A stretch of DNA of 64,000 bases from Emticicia sp. CRIBPO (GTDB lineage Bacteria > Bacteroidota > Bacteroidia > Cytophagales > Spirosomataceae). The DNA is taken from positions 1 to 64,000 of the forward strand of contig NZ_JAAAKV010000017.1 of assembly GCF_009905725.1 (NCBI RefSeq), given 5' to 3'. Made by a program: the position numbers and the translations under genes. This document shows, piece by piece, positions 40,769-50,300 of the stretch. The notes under the pieces were generated by a model. That model worked only from the letters and a program-made list of their open reading frames with translations, was not told the origin of the DNA and ran no database searches. Position 1 is the first letter of the stretch; each line of letters starts with the position of its first letter.

Positions 40769-43135
40769 TCATTTCTTTGCTAATGTATTGACCCCATTAT
40801 TTCTTACACTTACTCTGTATCCCTTGCTGCTCGTGCATTCCCCGACCTGCTGAACGACAGTAATGACATCGTTTCCTGTAATTTTCCTGCTTAACTTAAC
40901 AATTGTTCCGCTTCCGTCTCCGATCTCTTTGCCACTGGCATCATAAACCATTATTCTTGCACCCGGTACAGCACTGCTTACCACCACGAAATCATTCCCG
41001 ACCAATGGATGCTGAATCACCGGAGCCGGTAATGAAGCACAATCCTGGGTAGGACGGGTACCTCCCGGTCCGCTTTTGATATTACATAACTTCTGCACCG
41101 CGGTCAGGGCATCTCCTGCCTGCAGTTTCCTGCCTATTTTAGTGGCTATGTCCAAATTTGAATACCACGAAACGGAAGTCGTAAATTTAACATTGGCCGT
41201 TCCGGATACCGTTACAGTCGTCAAAGCTCCGTTGGCCAGGGAACTTAAGGAAACCAACTCCTGATCTTTATAAGTAAAAACAGGGTTAAAAACAGGTGTG
41301 GGTAAAGTTGCCGGTGCCGAAACTGCCACAGCGGCTCCTGAAACAGGGCTTTTATCAGTACACAAAGAAATCTGTGCTGTAAATTTATCCCCAACATTGA
41401 ATGGTGCCTTACCAGGCCGGATGAGTGTCCAATCAGTACTACCGACAAATGAGACCGGAAAACCTCCGTTCGTAAACACTGTAACGGTTGCTCCCGGCAC
41501 ATGCCTGACGGAAATTACCTCTGCACATTCATATACAAGAGCCGGATCTATAACAGGGGGAGGCAATCCGGCAGGAAAATCCACTTTATAATCACGGACT
41601 TTCACCATTGCAGAAGGGCTTGAAACCACCCCTCCCACCTCCTGGGTGGCTGTCACAGCATCACCTACACTCAGAGGGTTAAGACCTGTAAAATCTGTTT
41701 TAACAGGATTTCTTGCGTTAGTAACTATCCCTACCGGAACATTATTTACAAACAGTTTTACCGTGGCCCCCAAAATCACTCCCCTGACAGAAACAGCTGT
41801 GGCACATTGATAAAGAGGATCAATAACAATGGGCGGAGAAATAAATGAAGGATCTTTTTGGGTTGTATTATCGACAATCACCCCGCCTCCGGTAGGCGGA
41901 CCACCGCAGGCATTTTTAAGAGCGTCGATATGGGCTAGGTACGCACTGAGACTTCCCCCACCCATCGGCATGGTCCTTTTGTAGGCATTCGGTTCTCCGA
42001 TAGCATTTTTAAGGACTGCACTGCAATATCCGCTCAGCTGCACCGAAACATCAGGAAAGCGACCCGCACTGCCTGCCACATGACAGGTATTGCATCGCCC
42101 TGGCGACGGGACTCCATCCAGGATATTGGATGGACCGGGATTCTGCGGCCAGCTTGCGGCCACAATCGGGTCATACCATACCGGAGATTTTATTCTTCCC
42201 AGAATTCCTGCAAATGCACTTTTTTCAGGATGAACAACGTAAGGATTCTCTCCGGCATGACAGTCGGTGCAGACATCGCCTCCAACCAGACTAGCCCCTC
42301 CCCGCCACCGTTTGAAATCAACCACTTCATCTTTTTTCAAATTATTGTTATCAAAAAAGCAAACTTTCCCGGTTTCAGTCCCAAGGCAGATCACGCCAAA
42401 AAGTGTCGCATTATCAGTCCCTGCCGCGTACCGTGGCAAAGCCAGGCAAACACCTTTGGGATTTGTACTTTCATATATTAACAACTCTGCCCTTGATGAT
42501 TCTGAAATAAACTCTTCGGATATCTCTCCTAAATTACGCCATTCGGGGCCATACATATTTTTCGGGATCGGTACCCCTGCGGCAATACACTCCCTGCAAT
42601 ACTCTTCACCGCTTTTGACAGTGATCATCTTTACCGTTATTCCCCTGTCGTTCAGTTTTTTGATAATTTCCGGCTTAATCCCTCCATACCACCGGGTTGT
42701 ATTATTAAGGACATTGTTCTCTTTTCTGATATCATTGACATATCTTCTTTTGAGTCCATTACTTATGGACAATAACAAATTCGCACTTGCAGGCTTTATT
42801 TTATCAATCAATTCATCCAGAAACAATGCATTGGCCAATATTTTATCATCCACCAGGTCGTAAATATCCCTCTTGCTGTTTTTGATCAAATCTTCTGTTC
42901 TCCTGTCTTTTTTCCATTCCGACTTAAGCAGTTTGTCAATAAAATATTCCTGTGCAGCTTCGATCTGAGATTCTTCCAAAACTACTTCTTTTCCATCCGG
43001 CCCTATCAGTGCCCCGTGTCCGGATGCCACTATAGGGTCGCTTTCATAGACTGGTTTTTTGTTGAATGTACACATTTGCCCTATAAAAACACATAGACAC
43101 AACGAGAGGCAGATTGCAAGATGTTTTGTTTTCAT
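40769..43135 (-). CDS. Exported two-haem protein with Ig-like C-terminal repeats
   Basis: A 788-residue exported protein (start ATG 43135; 43141 is an alternative two codons longer). It has two haem-c motifs, CTDCH (289-293) and CNTCH (348-352), inside an N-terminal region of about 410 residues that I do not recognise. A glycine-rich linker and four C-terminal repeats of about 90-100 residues follow (starting near 435, 534, 628 and 713), each beginning with a P-x-P-V-I/F-x-P segment and a GATVTVF-like strand. The repeats resemble immunoglobulin-like extracellular domains. I infer a surface-attached or cell-wall electron-transfer protein. It is alone on this strand. Confidence 0.75.
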   Translation of the reverse strand: MKTKHLAICLSLCLCVFIGQMCTFNKKPVYESDPIVASGHGALIGPDGKEVVLEESQIEAAQEYFIDKLLKSEWKKDRRTEDLIKNSKRDIYDLVDDKILANALFLDELIDKIKPASANLLLSISNGLKRRYVNDIRKENNVLNNTTRWYGGIKPEIIKKLNDRGITVKMITVKSGEEYCRECIAAGVPIPKNMYGPEWRNLGEISEEFISESSRAELLIYESTNPKGVCLALPRYAAGTDNATLFGVICLGTETGKVCFFDNNNLKKDEVVDFKRWRGGASLVGGDVCTDCHAGENPYVVHPEKSAFAGILGRIKSPVWYDPIVAASWPQNPGPSNILDGVPSPGRCNTCHVAGSAGRFPDVSVQLSGYCSAVLKNAIGEPNAYKRTMPMGGGSLSAYLAHIDALKNACGGPPTGGGVIVDNTTQKDPSFISPPIVIDPLYQCATAVSVRGVILGATVKLFVNNVPVGIVTNARNPVKTDFTGLNPLSVGDAVTATQEVGGVVSSPSAMVKVRDYKVDFPAGLPPPVIDPALVYECAEVISVRHVPGATVTVFTNGGFPVSFVGSTDWTLIRPGKAPFNVGDKFTAQISLCTDKSPVSGAAVAVSAPATLPTPVFNPVFTYKDQELVSLSSLANGALTTVTVSGTANVKFTTSVSWYSNLDIATKIGRKLQAGDALTAVQKLCNIKSGPGGTRPTQDCASLPAPVIQHPLVGNDFVVVSSAVPGARIMVYDASGKEIGDGSGTIVKLSRKITGNDVITVVQQVGECTSSKGYRVSVRNNGVNTLAKK

Positions 43136-43141
43136 GATCAT

Positions 43142-43592
43142 ACTCAGTTTAAAGTTAAGGAAACCGGAATTCAGCGAATTCTAAAAAACAAAGATTGTTT
43201 CTGTAAAAAATATAAATGGCTATTTGAAAGCAGAGAAAAGAAATTACACAATCAGCCCCCTCATTGATCCGGTTCTGATTAACAGGAGTTGAAACTAGAC
43301 CTATATCTATACTATTCCAAATTTAAATCTCCATTTTTATTAAACGGTATCCGTTAAATTATTGGCTATCAAACCAATAAAGCGGCAAACAGCCCCGGAA
43401 AGGGTCGGATTATTTTATTATATTCCAAAAGAAGCTATTTTATCAAAAAATCAAATAAATGCAGGATTTTGCCTTTTGTTCGACTGCGGTCAGGCTTTCA
43501 GACACGGGCTGAACAACATTAAAAAACGATATGTGATATTTACTAAAGCCTTATTACCATCAGCCATAAACGATCAATTACTGCCAGTTACA
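43142..43592. other. Intergenic region leading into the minisatellite
   Basis: 450 bases with no confident gene. It holds the upstream region of the two-haem protein, a small inverted repeat AACGG-TAT-CCGTT at 43343-43355, and a TTG-initiated frame (43362) that runs into the tandem repeat and is probably fortuitous. No clear promoter was found. Confidence 0.45.
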
Positions 43593-44097
43593 TTGCTCCA
43601 ACGTAAAACTACACCGCTTCAACGTAAACTTACATCGCTCCAACGTAAACTTACACCGCTCCAACGTAAAACTACACCGCTCCAACGTAAAACTACACCG
43701 CTCCAACGTAAAACTACACCGCTCCAACGTAAAACTACACCGCTCCAACGTAAACTTACATCGCTCCAACGTAAACTTACATCGCCCCAACGTAAACTTA
43801 CACCGCTCCAACGTAAACTTACATCGCCCCAACGTAAACTTACATCGCTCCAACGTAAACTTACATCGCTCCAACGTAAACTTACATTGCTCCAACGTAA
43901 ACTTACACCGCTCCAATGTAAAACTACATCGTTCCAACGTAAACTTACACCGCTCCAACGTAAACTTACACCGCTCCAACGTAAACTTACACCGCTCCAA
44001 AGTAAACTTACACCGCTCCAACGTAAACTTACACCACTCCAACGTATCTTTACGTTAGCCCAATGCAGAATTACATTACTTCAACGTAAACTAGCAG
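43593..44097. repeat. 24-copy 21-bp minisatellite
   Basis: About 24 head-to-tail copies of a 21-base unit (consensus CTCCAACGTAAACTTACACCG; many copies have AAACTACA instead of AACTTACA) span about 505 bases. The unit contains GTAA-AC-TTAC, an imperfect palindrome. Because 21 is a multiple of three, frames stay open on both strands (repeats LQRKLTP on + and KFTLERC on -), so open reading frames here are no evidence of a protein. It lies 28 bases from the stop codon of the metal ATPase gene. Base variation is concentrated at two or three unit positions. Confidence 0.95.
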
Positions 44098-44124
44098 ACA
44101 ACAATTGGTGAGCTGAATTTCAAG

Positions 44125-46083
44125 TTATGAAAACTTCATTCTTTGTATCCTGACAGCATTCAGGATAGCAAGCAGGGCTACGCCTACATCAGCAAAGACG
44201 GCTTCCCACATGTTGGCTAGGCCTCCGGCTCCGAGAATCAGCACGGCGGCTTTCACGGTGAAGGCCAGGGTGATGTTCTGCCAGACAATCTTTTTGGTTT
44301 CTTTACCGATTTCGATGGCTACCGGGATTTTAGACGGCTTATCGTCCTGGATCACGACATCGGCGGTTTCAATAGTAGCATCGCTGCCGAGCCCGCCCAT
44401 CGCGATGCCCGCATTACTCAGAGCCACCACCGGGGCATCATTGACACCGTCTCCTACAAAAGCAACTGACTCGTTACTGTTCTTGATTTCTTTGACCTTA
44501 CTGACTTTATCCTCAGGTAAAAGATCTCCAAAGGCCTTATCAATGCCTAACTGCTCTGCCACAAACCTGACTACGTTGGTTTTATCTCCGCTCAGCATGG
44601 TGGTTTTCACACCCATGGCGTGCAGCCTGCGGATGGCTTCTTTGGCGTCTGTTTTGATGCTGTCGGCAATGGTCAGGTAGCCGGCAAATTTACCGTCGTG
44701 GGCAATGGCAATGACCGTGTAAACAATGGCATTGTGATCCGTATCGTAATCCACCTTAAATCTATCGAGGAGTTTGAAATTGCCGACCAGCAGGGACTTG
44801 CCTTCTATTTCGGCTTTTAATCCGTGTCCGGCAATTTCTTCTATTTTCTCGAGGGCAATGTCCCTGTCCACTTCCCCGACGTGTTCCCTGATGGCCGAGG
44901 CCACGGGGTGGGTGCTGTTGCTTTCGAGGGCATTGACCCATTGAAGGACCTGGTCTTTATCGAATCCGGGTTTAATGAACACTTCCTGCACTTTAAAGAC
45001 ACCCTCTGTCAATGTGCCGGTTTTGTCCATGACCACATTCTTAATGTTCGCCATGATGTCTAGAAAATTGCTGCCTTTAAACAGGATACCGTGCTTGCTG
45101 GCGGCCCCTATCCCGCCGAAATAACCCAGCGGAATGCTGATGACGAGTGCACAGGGACAGGAGATCACCAGGAATATCAGTGAGCGGTAAAGCCAGTCGC
45201 GGAACACATAGCCTTCCGCAAAGAAATAAGGCAGAAAACAAATCAAAACCGCCAGCAAAGCCACAATGGGGGTATAAATCCGGGCAAATTTCCGGATAAA
45301 CAGTTCCGTAGGGGCTTTTTGAGCGGTAGCATTCTGCACCATTTCCAGTATCTTACTCAGCTTGCTGTCGGCGTAGGCCGTCGAGACTTTTACCAGGCTC
45401 ACAGTATTGAGATTGATCATCCCGGCCAGCACTTTGTCGCCGGCTTTTTTGGTATCGGGAACACTTTCCCCTGTCAGGGCGGCGGTGTTGAAGGAGGCGG
45501 TATCTGAAATCAGTTCTCCGTCAAGGGCGAGTTTTTCACCCGGTTTCAACTGCACAACACTGCCGATTTTGGTGGCTTCTGCTTTGATGGTTTTGGTCTC
45601 ATTGCCTTCCATGATGGTGACGGTATCGGGCCGCTGGTCCAGCAGGGCTTTGATGTTGCCCTTGGCTTTTCTTACCGCCAGCGACTGGAAAATCTCCCCG
45701 ACGGCATAGAACAGCATCACTGCCACACCTTCCGGGTATTCACCAATGGCAAAAGCCCCGATGGTGGCAATGCCCATCAGGAAAAACTCGGTAAAAACAT
45801 CTCCTTTACCGATGGCCTCCGCCGCCTCCTTTAAAACAGGCAGACCGACCGGAAGATAAGCCACAGCAAACCAAAGCAGCCTGACATATCCGGTAAACCA
45901 CTGAGGCTGAATATAATAATCGAGCAAGATACCCGACAACAATAAGACAAAACTAATAACGGCGGGTACAAATATCTTAAAAGGACCTTCTTTTGCTTCA
46001 GCCCCATGATCGTGATCATGGTCGTGGTCGTGATCATGCTCCTTATGCCCTGCCTCTTCTGTAGAACAACAACTATCTGACAT
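44125..46083 (-). CDS. Heavy-metal-translocating P1B-type ATPase
   Basis: A 652-residue metal-exporting ATPase. Its N-terminus is a Cys-Cys and His-Asp-rich tail (SCCSTEE, then alternating HD repeats) instead of a ferredoxin-like metal-binding domain. Signature motifs are the membrane CPC (SCPCALVIS), TGES, DKTGTLTEG, and GDGVNDAPVVALSNAGIAMG. The CPC and HD-rich end fit Zn/Cd/Pb or Co export. I chose ATG 46083; a longer TTG start overlaps the adaptor stop codon. It is the last gene of the efflux operon. The exact metal cannot be read. Confidence 0.92.
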   Translation of the reverse strand: MSDSCCSTEEAGHKEHDHDHDHDHDHGAEAKEGPFKIFVPAVISFVLLLSGILLDYYIQPQWFTGYVRLLWFAVAYLPVGLPVLKEAAEAIGKGDVFTEFFLMGIATIGAFAIGEYPEGVAVMLFYAVGEIFQSLAVRKAKGNIKALLDQRPDTVTIMEGNETKTIKAEATKIGSVVQLKPGEKLALDGELISDTASFNTAALTGESVPDTKKAGDKVLAGMINLNTVSLVKVSTAYADSKLSKILEMVQNATAQKAPTELFIRKFARIYTPIVALLAVLICFLPYFFAEGYVFRDWLYRSLIFLVISCPCALVISIPLGYFGGIGAASKHGILFKGSNFLDIMANIKNVVMDKTGTLTEGVFKVQEVFIKPGFDKDQVLQWVNALESNSTHPVASAIREHVGEVDRDIALEKIEEIAGHGLKAEIEGKSLLVGNFKLLDRFKVDYDTDHNAIVYTVIAIAHDGKFAGYLTIADSIKTDAKEAIRRLHAMGVKTTMLSGDKTNVVRFVAEQLGIDKAFGDLLPEDKVSKVKEIKNSNESVAFVGDGVNDAPVVALSNAGIAMGGLGSDATIETADVVIQDDKPSKIPVAIEIGKETKKIVWQNITLAFTVKAAVLILGAGGLANMWEAVFADVGVALLAILNAVRIQRMKFS

Positions 46084-46121
46084 TTTGTAATTTGTTTTAT
46101 CTTTTTCTGTTTTCCCGTTGA

Positions 46122-47351
46122 TCAATGTGAATGCTCTTCTCCTCCTGCTGCACTGTCCATCGTCGACTGCAGATAGAATGTTCCTTTGATAACGATTTTC
46201 GTTCCTTCAGGCAATTCTTCAAGTGGGGTGACCTGCACAAAACCAAGCTGGGTAGTGCCGGTTTTGACTTCTATCCTTTTGAAGTGAAAGTTACCCTTTT
46301 CTTTCTCATGTTCATCTTCAAAACTGACAAAAATAAATTCTTTTCCGCCGGATTTTACGACTGCTTCGACAGGAAGGGTGTTTACGTCGTTTTTCCCGAT
46401 GTCAATCAGGGCGTTTACATACATACCCGGAATCAGACCTGAGTTTTTGTTATTGATGTCGGCGTGTACGGCAACGGACTTGGTTTCATTCTGGAAAGCT
46501 TTCCCCACACTGAAAATCTTGCCGAGAATTTCCTGGTTGCTCTGGTTGGTCAGGATAAACCTCACATTCTGCCCTTCCTTTATTTTGAAAAGGTCTTTTT
46601 CATACACCAGCAGATCGACGTGTATTTTGGAATTGTCTACAATGGAAAACAGGACCGAATTGGCAGAAATACTGCTGCCTATCTTCACTTTCACATCGGT
46701 GATATAGCCTGAAATAGGGGCTGTAATGGCCAGGACGGAGGTGTTGGCGTTCCCTCCCATCCTGAGGTTCTGGTCCAGGATATCAATTTGTTCCTTTGTG
46801 ATTTTGATCTTATCGGTGACCGCCTGAAGTTCTGAACTTACTTTCTGAAACCCTTTTCTGGCTGTTACATTCTGCTCACTGAGTTCTTTCTGACGGGCAA
46901 ATTCAAGTTCAAGAAAATCCTGGTTCGCTTTTTCTGAGAGAAGTTCTTCCGTCAGTTTGGCTTTCTCCAGTCTTATATTATTGAATTCCAGGCTCTGAAA
47001 AGTGGCAATGCTCTGGCCCTTTTTGACATACTGCCCTTCAATGACGCTGATCGTCCTGACGATTCCACTCATAAAAACCGAAACATCGGCCTGGTTCTGA
47101 GGGGGAGACTTGGTGTAGCCGTTGGCGGTGATGACCTCACTCAGGTTTTTTCTTTCAAAGTTTCCGAACATGATCTGAGTAGCCTCCACCTGGGTGGCAG
47201 TCAGTTCTACCACACCCTCAGGATCATGGTGTTCTTCTTCTTTGGTTTCTTCACTTTTTTTATTGCACGAAGCCAGCAGGGCTCCCGCTGTCAACAGAAG
47301 CACCACATATTTTACCAGCCTGAATTTTATTGCTATCAATTTGATTTTCAT
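46122..47351 (-). CDS. Efflux RND periplasmic adaptor lipoprotein (CusB/CzcB-type)
   Basis: A 409-residue periplasmic adaptor. The lipoprotein signal ends ALLASC (Cys29), followed by a His-Glu-rich stretch (EEEHHDPEG) that could bind metal. Then come the biotinyl-lipoyl-like and helical hairpin segments (GQSIATFQSLEFNNIRLEKAKL, and ITAPISGYITDVKVKIGSSIS) and a beta-barrel part. It links the inner-membrane RND pump (next gene, 7 bases upstream in transcription order) to the outer-membrane channel. Its own C-terminus ends EEHSH. Confidence 0.9.
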   Translation of the reverse strand: MKIKLIAIKFRLVKYVVLLLTAGALLASCNKKSEETKEEEHHDPEGVVELTATQVEATQIMFGNFERKNLSEVITANGYTKSPPQNQADVSVFMSGIVRTISVIEGQYVKKGQSIATFQSLEFNNIRLEKAKLTEELLSEKANQDFLELEFARQKELSEQNVTARKGFQKVSSELQAVTDKIKITKEQIDILDQNLRMGGNANTSVLAITAPISGYITDVKVKIGSSISANSVLFSIVDNSKIHVDLLVYEKDLFKIKEGQNVRFILTNQSNQEILGKIFSVGKAFQNETKSVAVHADINNKNSGLIPGMYVNALIDIGKNDVNTLPVEAVVKSGGKEFIFVSFEDEHEKEKGNFHFKRIEVKTGTTQLGFVQVTPLEELPEGTKIVIKGTFYLQSTMDSAAGGEEHSH

Positions 47352-47358
47352 TGTTCTG

Positions 47359-50300
47359 TTATTTAGTGTTCAACAAATACCGGATATTGTTGACATTCTG
47401 ATTAAAATTATAAATGGACAGAAGATAGTTCTTCCTGATATCCAGAACCGTTTCCAGCCCCTGCATGTACTCCACATAGCCTGCCTCTCCTTTATGATAG
47501 GCTTCGGTAGCTGTTCTGGAAATGACCTCCGCATTGGGCAGGGCCGTTTTAAGATAATAATCTATCATCGACTGGTGGGTCAGCTGGTCCTGCACCTGCC
47601 GGGTCAGTTCGCTTTTGAGCTGATTCCTGAGATATTCAGCCCTTTCCTGTTGTACCAGGATGTCCGTAGCGGCTGCGTTGACCTTCGCTTTTCCGGCCCC
47701 TCCAAAAACAGGGATGCTGATGCCCCCGGTAATGCCCTGAAACCTGGGTGCTCCGTTATAGTAAATCGAACGGTCGCCTACTTCCTGCACTCCCCTGAGC
47801 GATTGCACAAAATAACCCAGTGAAAAATCAGGCTTTCTTTGTGCCTGCTCTGCCTTTTTAAAGGCAGCAGCTACATTGACATGCTGCAGGGATAGTTGCA
47901 GCATTGGGTTCTCTGTGATAAACGCGGTGTCGGCCATGACGGATTTCAGTGCAGTAAACTCATTCTCTGCAATAGCAAAATCCCCGGCCAGGTTGAGTAT
48001 TGTCTTCAGTTTGGTCTTTTCATTTAAGATAAAACCTTCATTCTGCTTCCTCACCTGGATAAGTGTTTGCTGTTTGGTTTCTGCGGTGGTTTTTTCCAGC
48101 AGGTTGGTTTCTCCTGTTTTGAATTTTAAACCGGCAGCCCTTACAAACTCCGTCAGAAGGTCATCCTGCTCCCGGAGTAAGTGGTTGACCGCAGTCAGAT
48201 AGAGCAATGTATTCCAGGACTGCCTGATCTGCAGGTCAATGTCATGCCGGGTAGCCATCAGTTTCAGCTCGCTGTTTTTGATATTCTCCCTGATCAGCTC
48301 CTTTTTAGCCTGAAAAGTGAAGGGACTGAAACTCTGGGAGATGCCGTAATTCTGATCGAAACTCCGGGTGTTGTATTGCCCGAGCATGACTTCGATATTG
48401 GTTTTAGGCAACTCAAAAGCCGTCGGTTTCAGTTGGTTCTGCATTTTAACCGCCAATTCTTCTGCTTTTACAAGGCTGTTGTTCCTGATGCCGAGGTCAA
48501 TGGCCTGCTGAAGATTCAAGGTCGTGGTTTGTGCATGGGCTGAGCCACCTGAAAACAAAGCAACGATAAGCATAACAGTTGCCACACTTCCCTTTTTATT
48601 TATTTTAATGCCTTTTTCAATCAATAAGTACAGGATGGGTAAAAGGAACAGGGTCAGCAAAGTGGCGGAGATCAACCCGCCGATGACCACAGTGGCGAGG
48701 GGTTTCTGCACCTCGGCACCGGCTCCGTTGCTGAGGGCCATGGGCAGGAAGCCCAGTGAGGCCACCGCCGCCGTCATAATCACGGGCCGCAGGCGGACTT
48801 TCGTGCCTTCTCTGATCCTTTCTGTAATATTATCCCAGCCTTCAGACTTCAGCTGGTTGAAATACCCGATGAGGACAATCCCGTTTAAAACCGCCACACC
48901 AAACAAGGCAATGAACCCGATGCCTGCCGAAATACTGAAAGGCATGCCCCGCAGCCAAAGGGCAAACACGCCGCCAATGGCCGAAAGCGGAATGGCCGAA
49001 AAAATCAGCAAAGACTGGCTGACGGAATGAAAGGTAAAATAAAGGAGTACGAAAATAAGGGCCAGGGCGATCGGCACGGCCACAGACAATCTTTTATTGG
49101 CTTCAACCAGGTTTTCAAACTGACCGCCATAGGTGACATAATAGCCTTCCGGAAGTTTAAGTTTTGTGTCCAGCCTTTTCTGAATGTCGTTCACCACACT
49201 CTTGACATCACGCCCGCGGACATTCAGCCCGATTACGATCCTTCTTCTGCCTTCTTCACGGCTGATCTGAGCAGGGCCCTGCTCAAAACTGATGTCGGCG
49301 ATTTGTTCCAGCGGAATCTGGTTACCTTCCGGCAGACTGACGAAAATATTTTTAACGTCGGAAATGTCCTGTCTGAAATCCTTATCCAAACGTACGACGA
49401 GGTCGTATCGTTTCTCTCCTTCATATACAATACCGGTGGCTTCCCCAGCAAAACCGGTCCTGACGACCTTGTTCAGGTCACCCACGTTTAAGCCGTAAAG
49501 GGCCAGTTTGTCGGGATTATACCGGACGGTAATCTGGGGCATCCCGGTGATCTGCTCGGCTTTCACATCGGCCACGCCTTCAATATTCCCGATCAGACCG
49601 ATGGTGGTAGTGGCCGTAGCAGCCAGTTTTTCAAGATCTTCCCCAAAAATCTTGATGGCTACATCGCTCCTTACCCCGGTCATGAGTTCGTTAAACCGCA
49701 TCTGGATAGGCTGGGATATTTCAAAGCTGACACCGGGAATCTGTTCCATTTCTTCTTTCATCAGGTCGGCCAGTTTGTAGAAATCTTTGCTGGTTTTCCA
49801 TTCTTTTTTGTCTTTCAGAATCACAATCAGATCACCGGTCTCAATAGGCATCGGGTCTGTGGGTATTTCCGCCGAACCAATTTTAGATACCACTTCAACC
49901 ACTTCCGGAAACTTGTTTTTGAGTATTTTTTCCAGTTTGGTCGAGGTTTCAATACTCATGTTAAGGGAACTTCCCCCGGCATTTCTGAAGTTGATGGCGT
50001 AGTCGCCTTCTTCCAGGGTAGGGATAAATTCTCCGCCCAGACGGCTGAATACGAGCAAAGCGGCCAGGAACATCACAACGGCAATGCCTACCACCATGGA
50101 TTTTATACGTAAAGCCTTAACCAGGAGCGGATTGTAAATGCGGTAAACTGCGTCAATGATCTTATCGGAAATGTTCTTTTTATGACTGATGTTTTTGCTG
50201 AGGAACAAAGCCGAAGCCATCGGGATGTAAGTCAATGACAAAATAAATGCTCCCAGGATAGCAAAAGAAACCGTCTGGGCCATGGGCTTGAACATCTTGC

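Noticed and set aside
43578-44042. 154-codon - strand frame with KFTLERC repeats
   Set aside because: Same reason: mirror of the tandem repeat, not independent evidence of a gene.
43362-44111. 249-codon frame containing the 21-bp repeats (LQRKLTP units)
   Set aside because: The frame stays open because the repeat length is a multiple of three; the - strand is open as well. The non-repeat start is a TTG without supporting signals.
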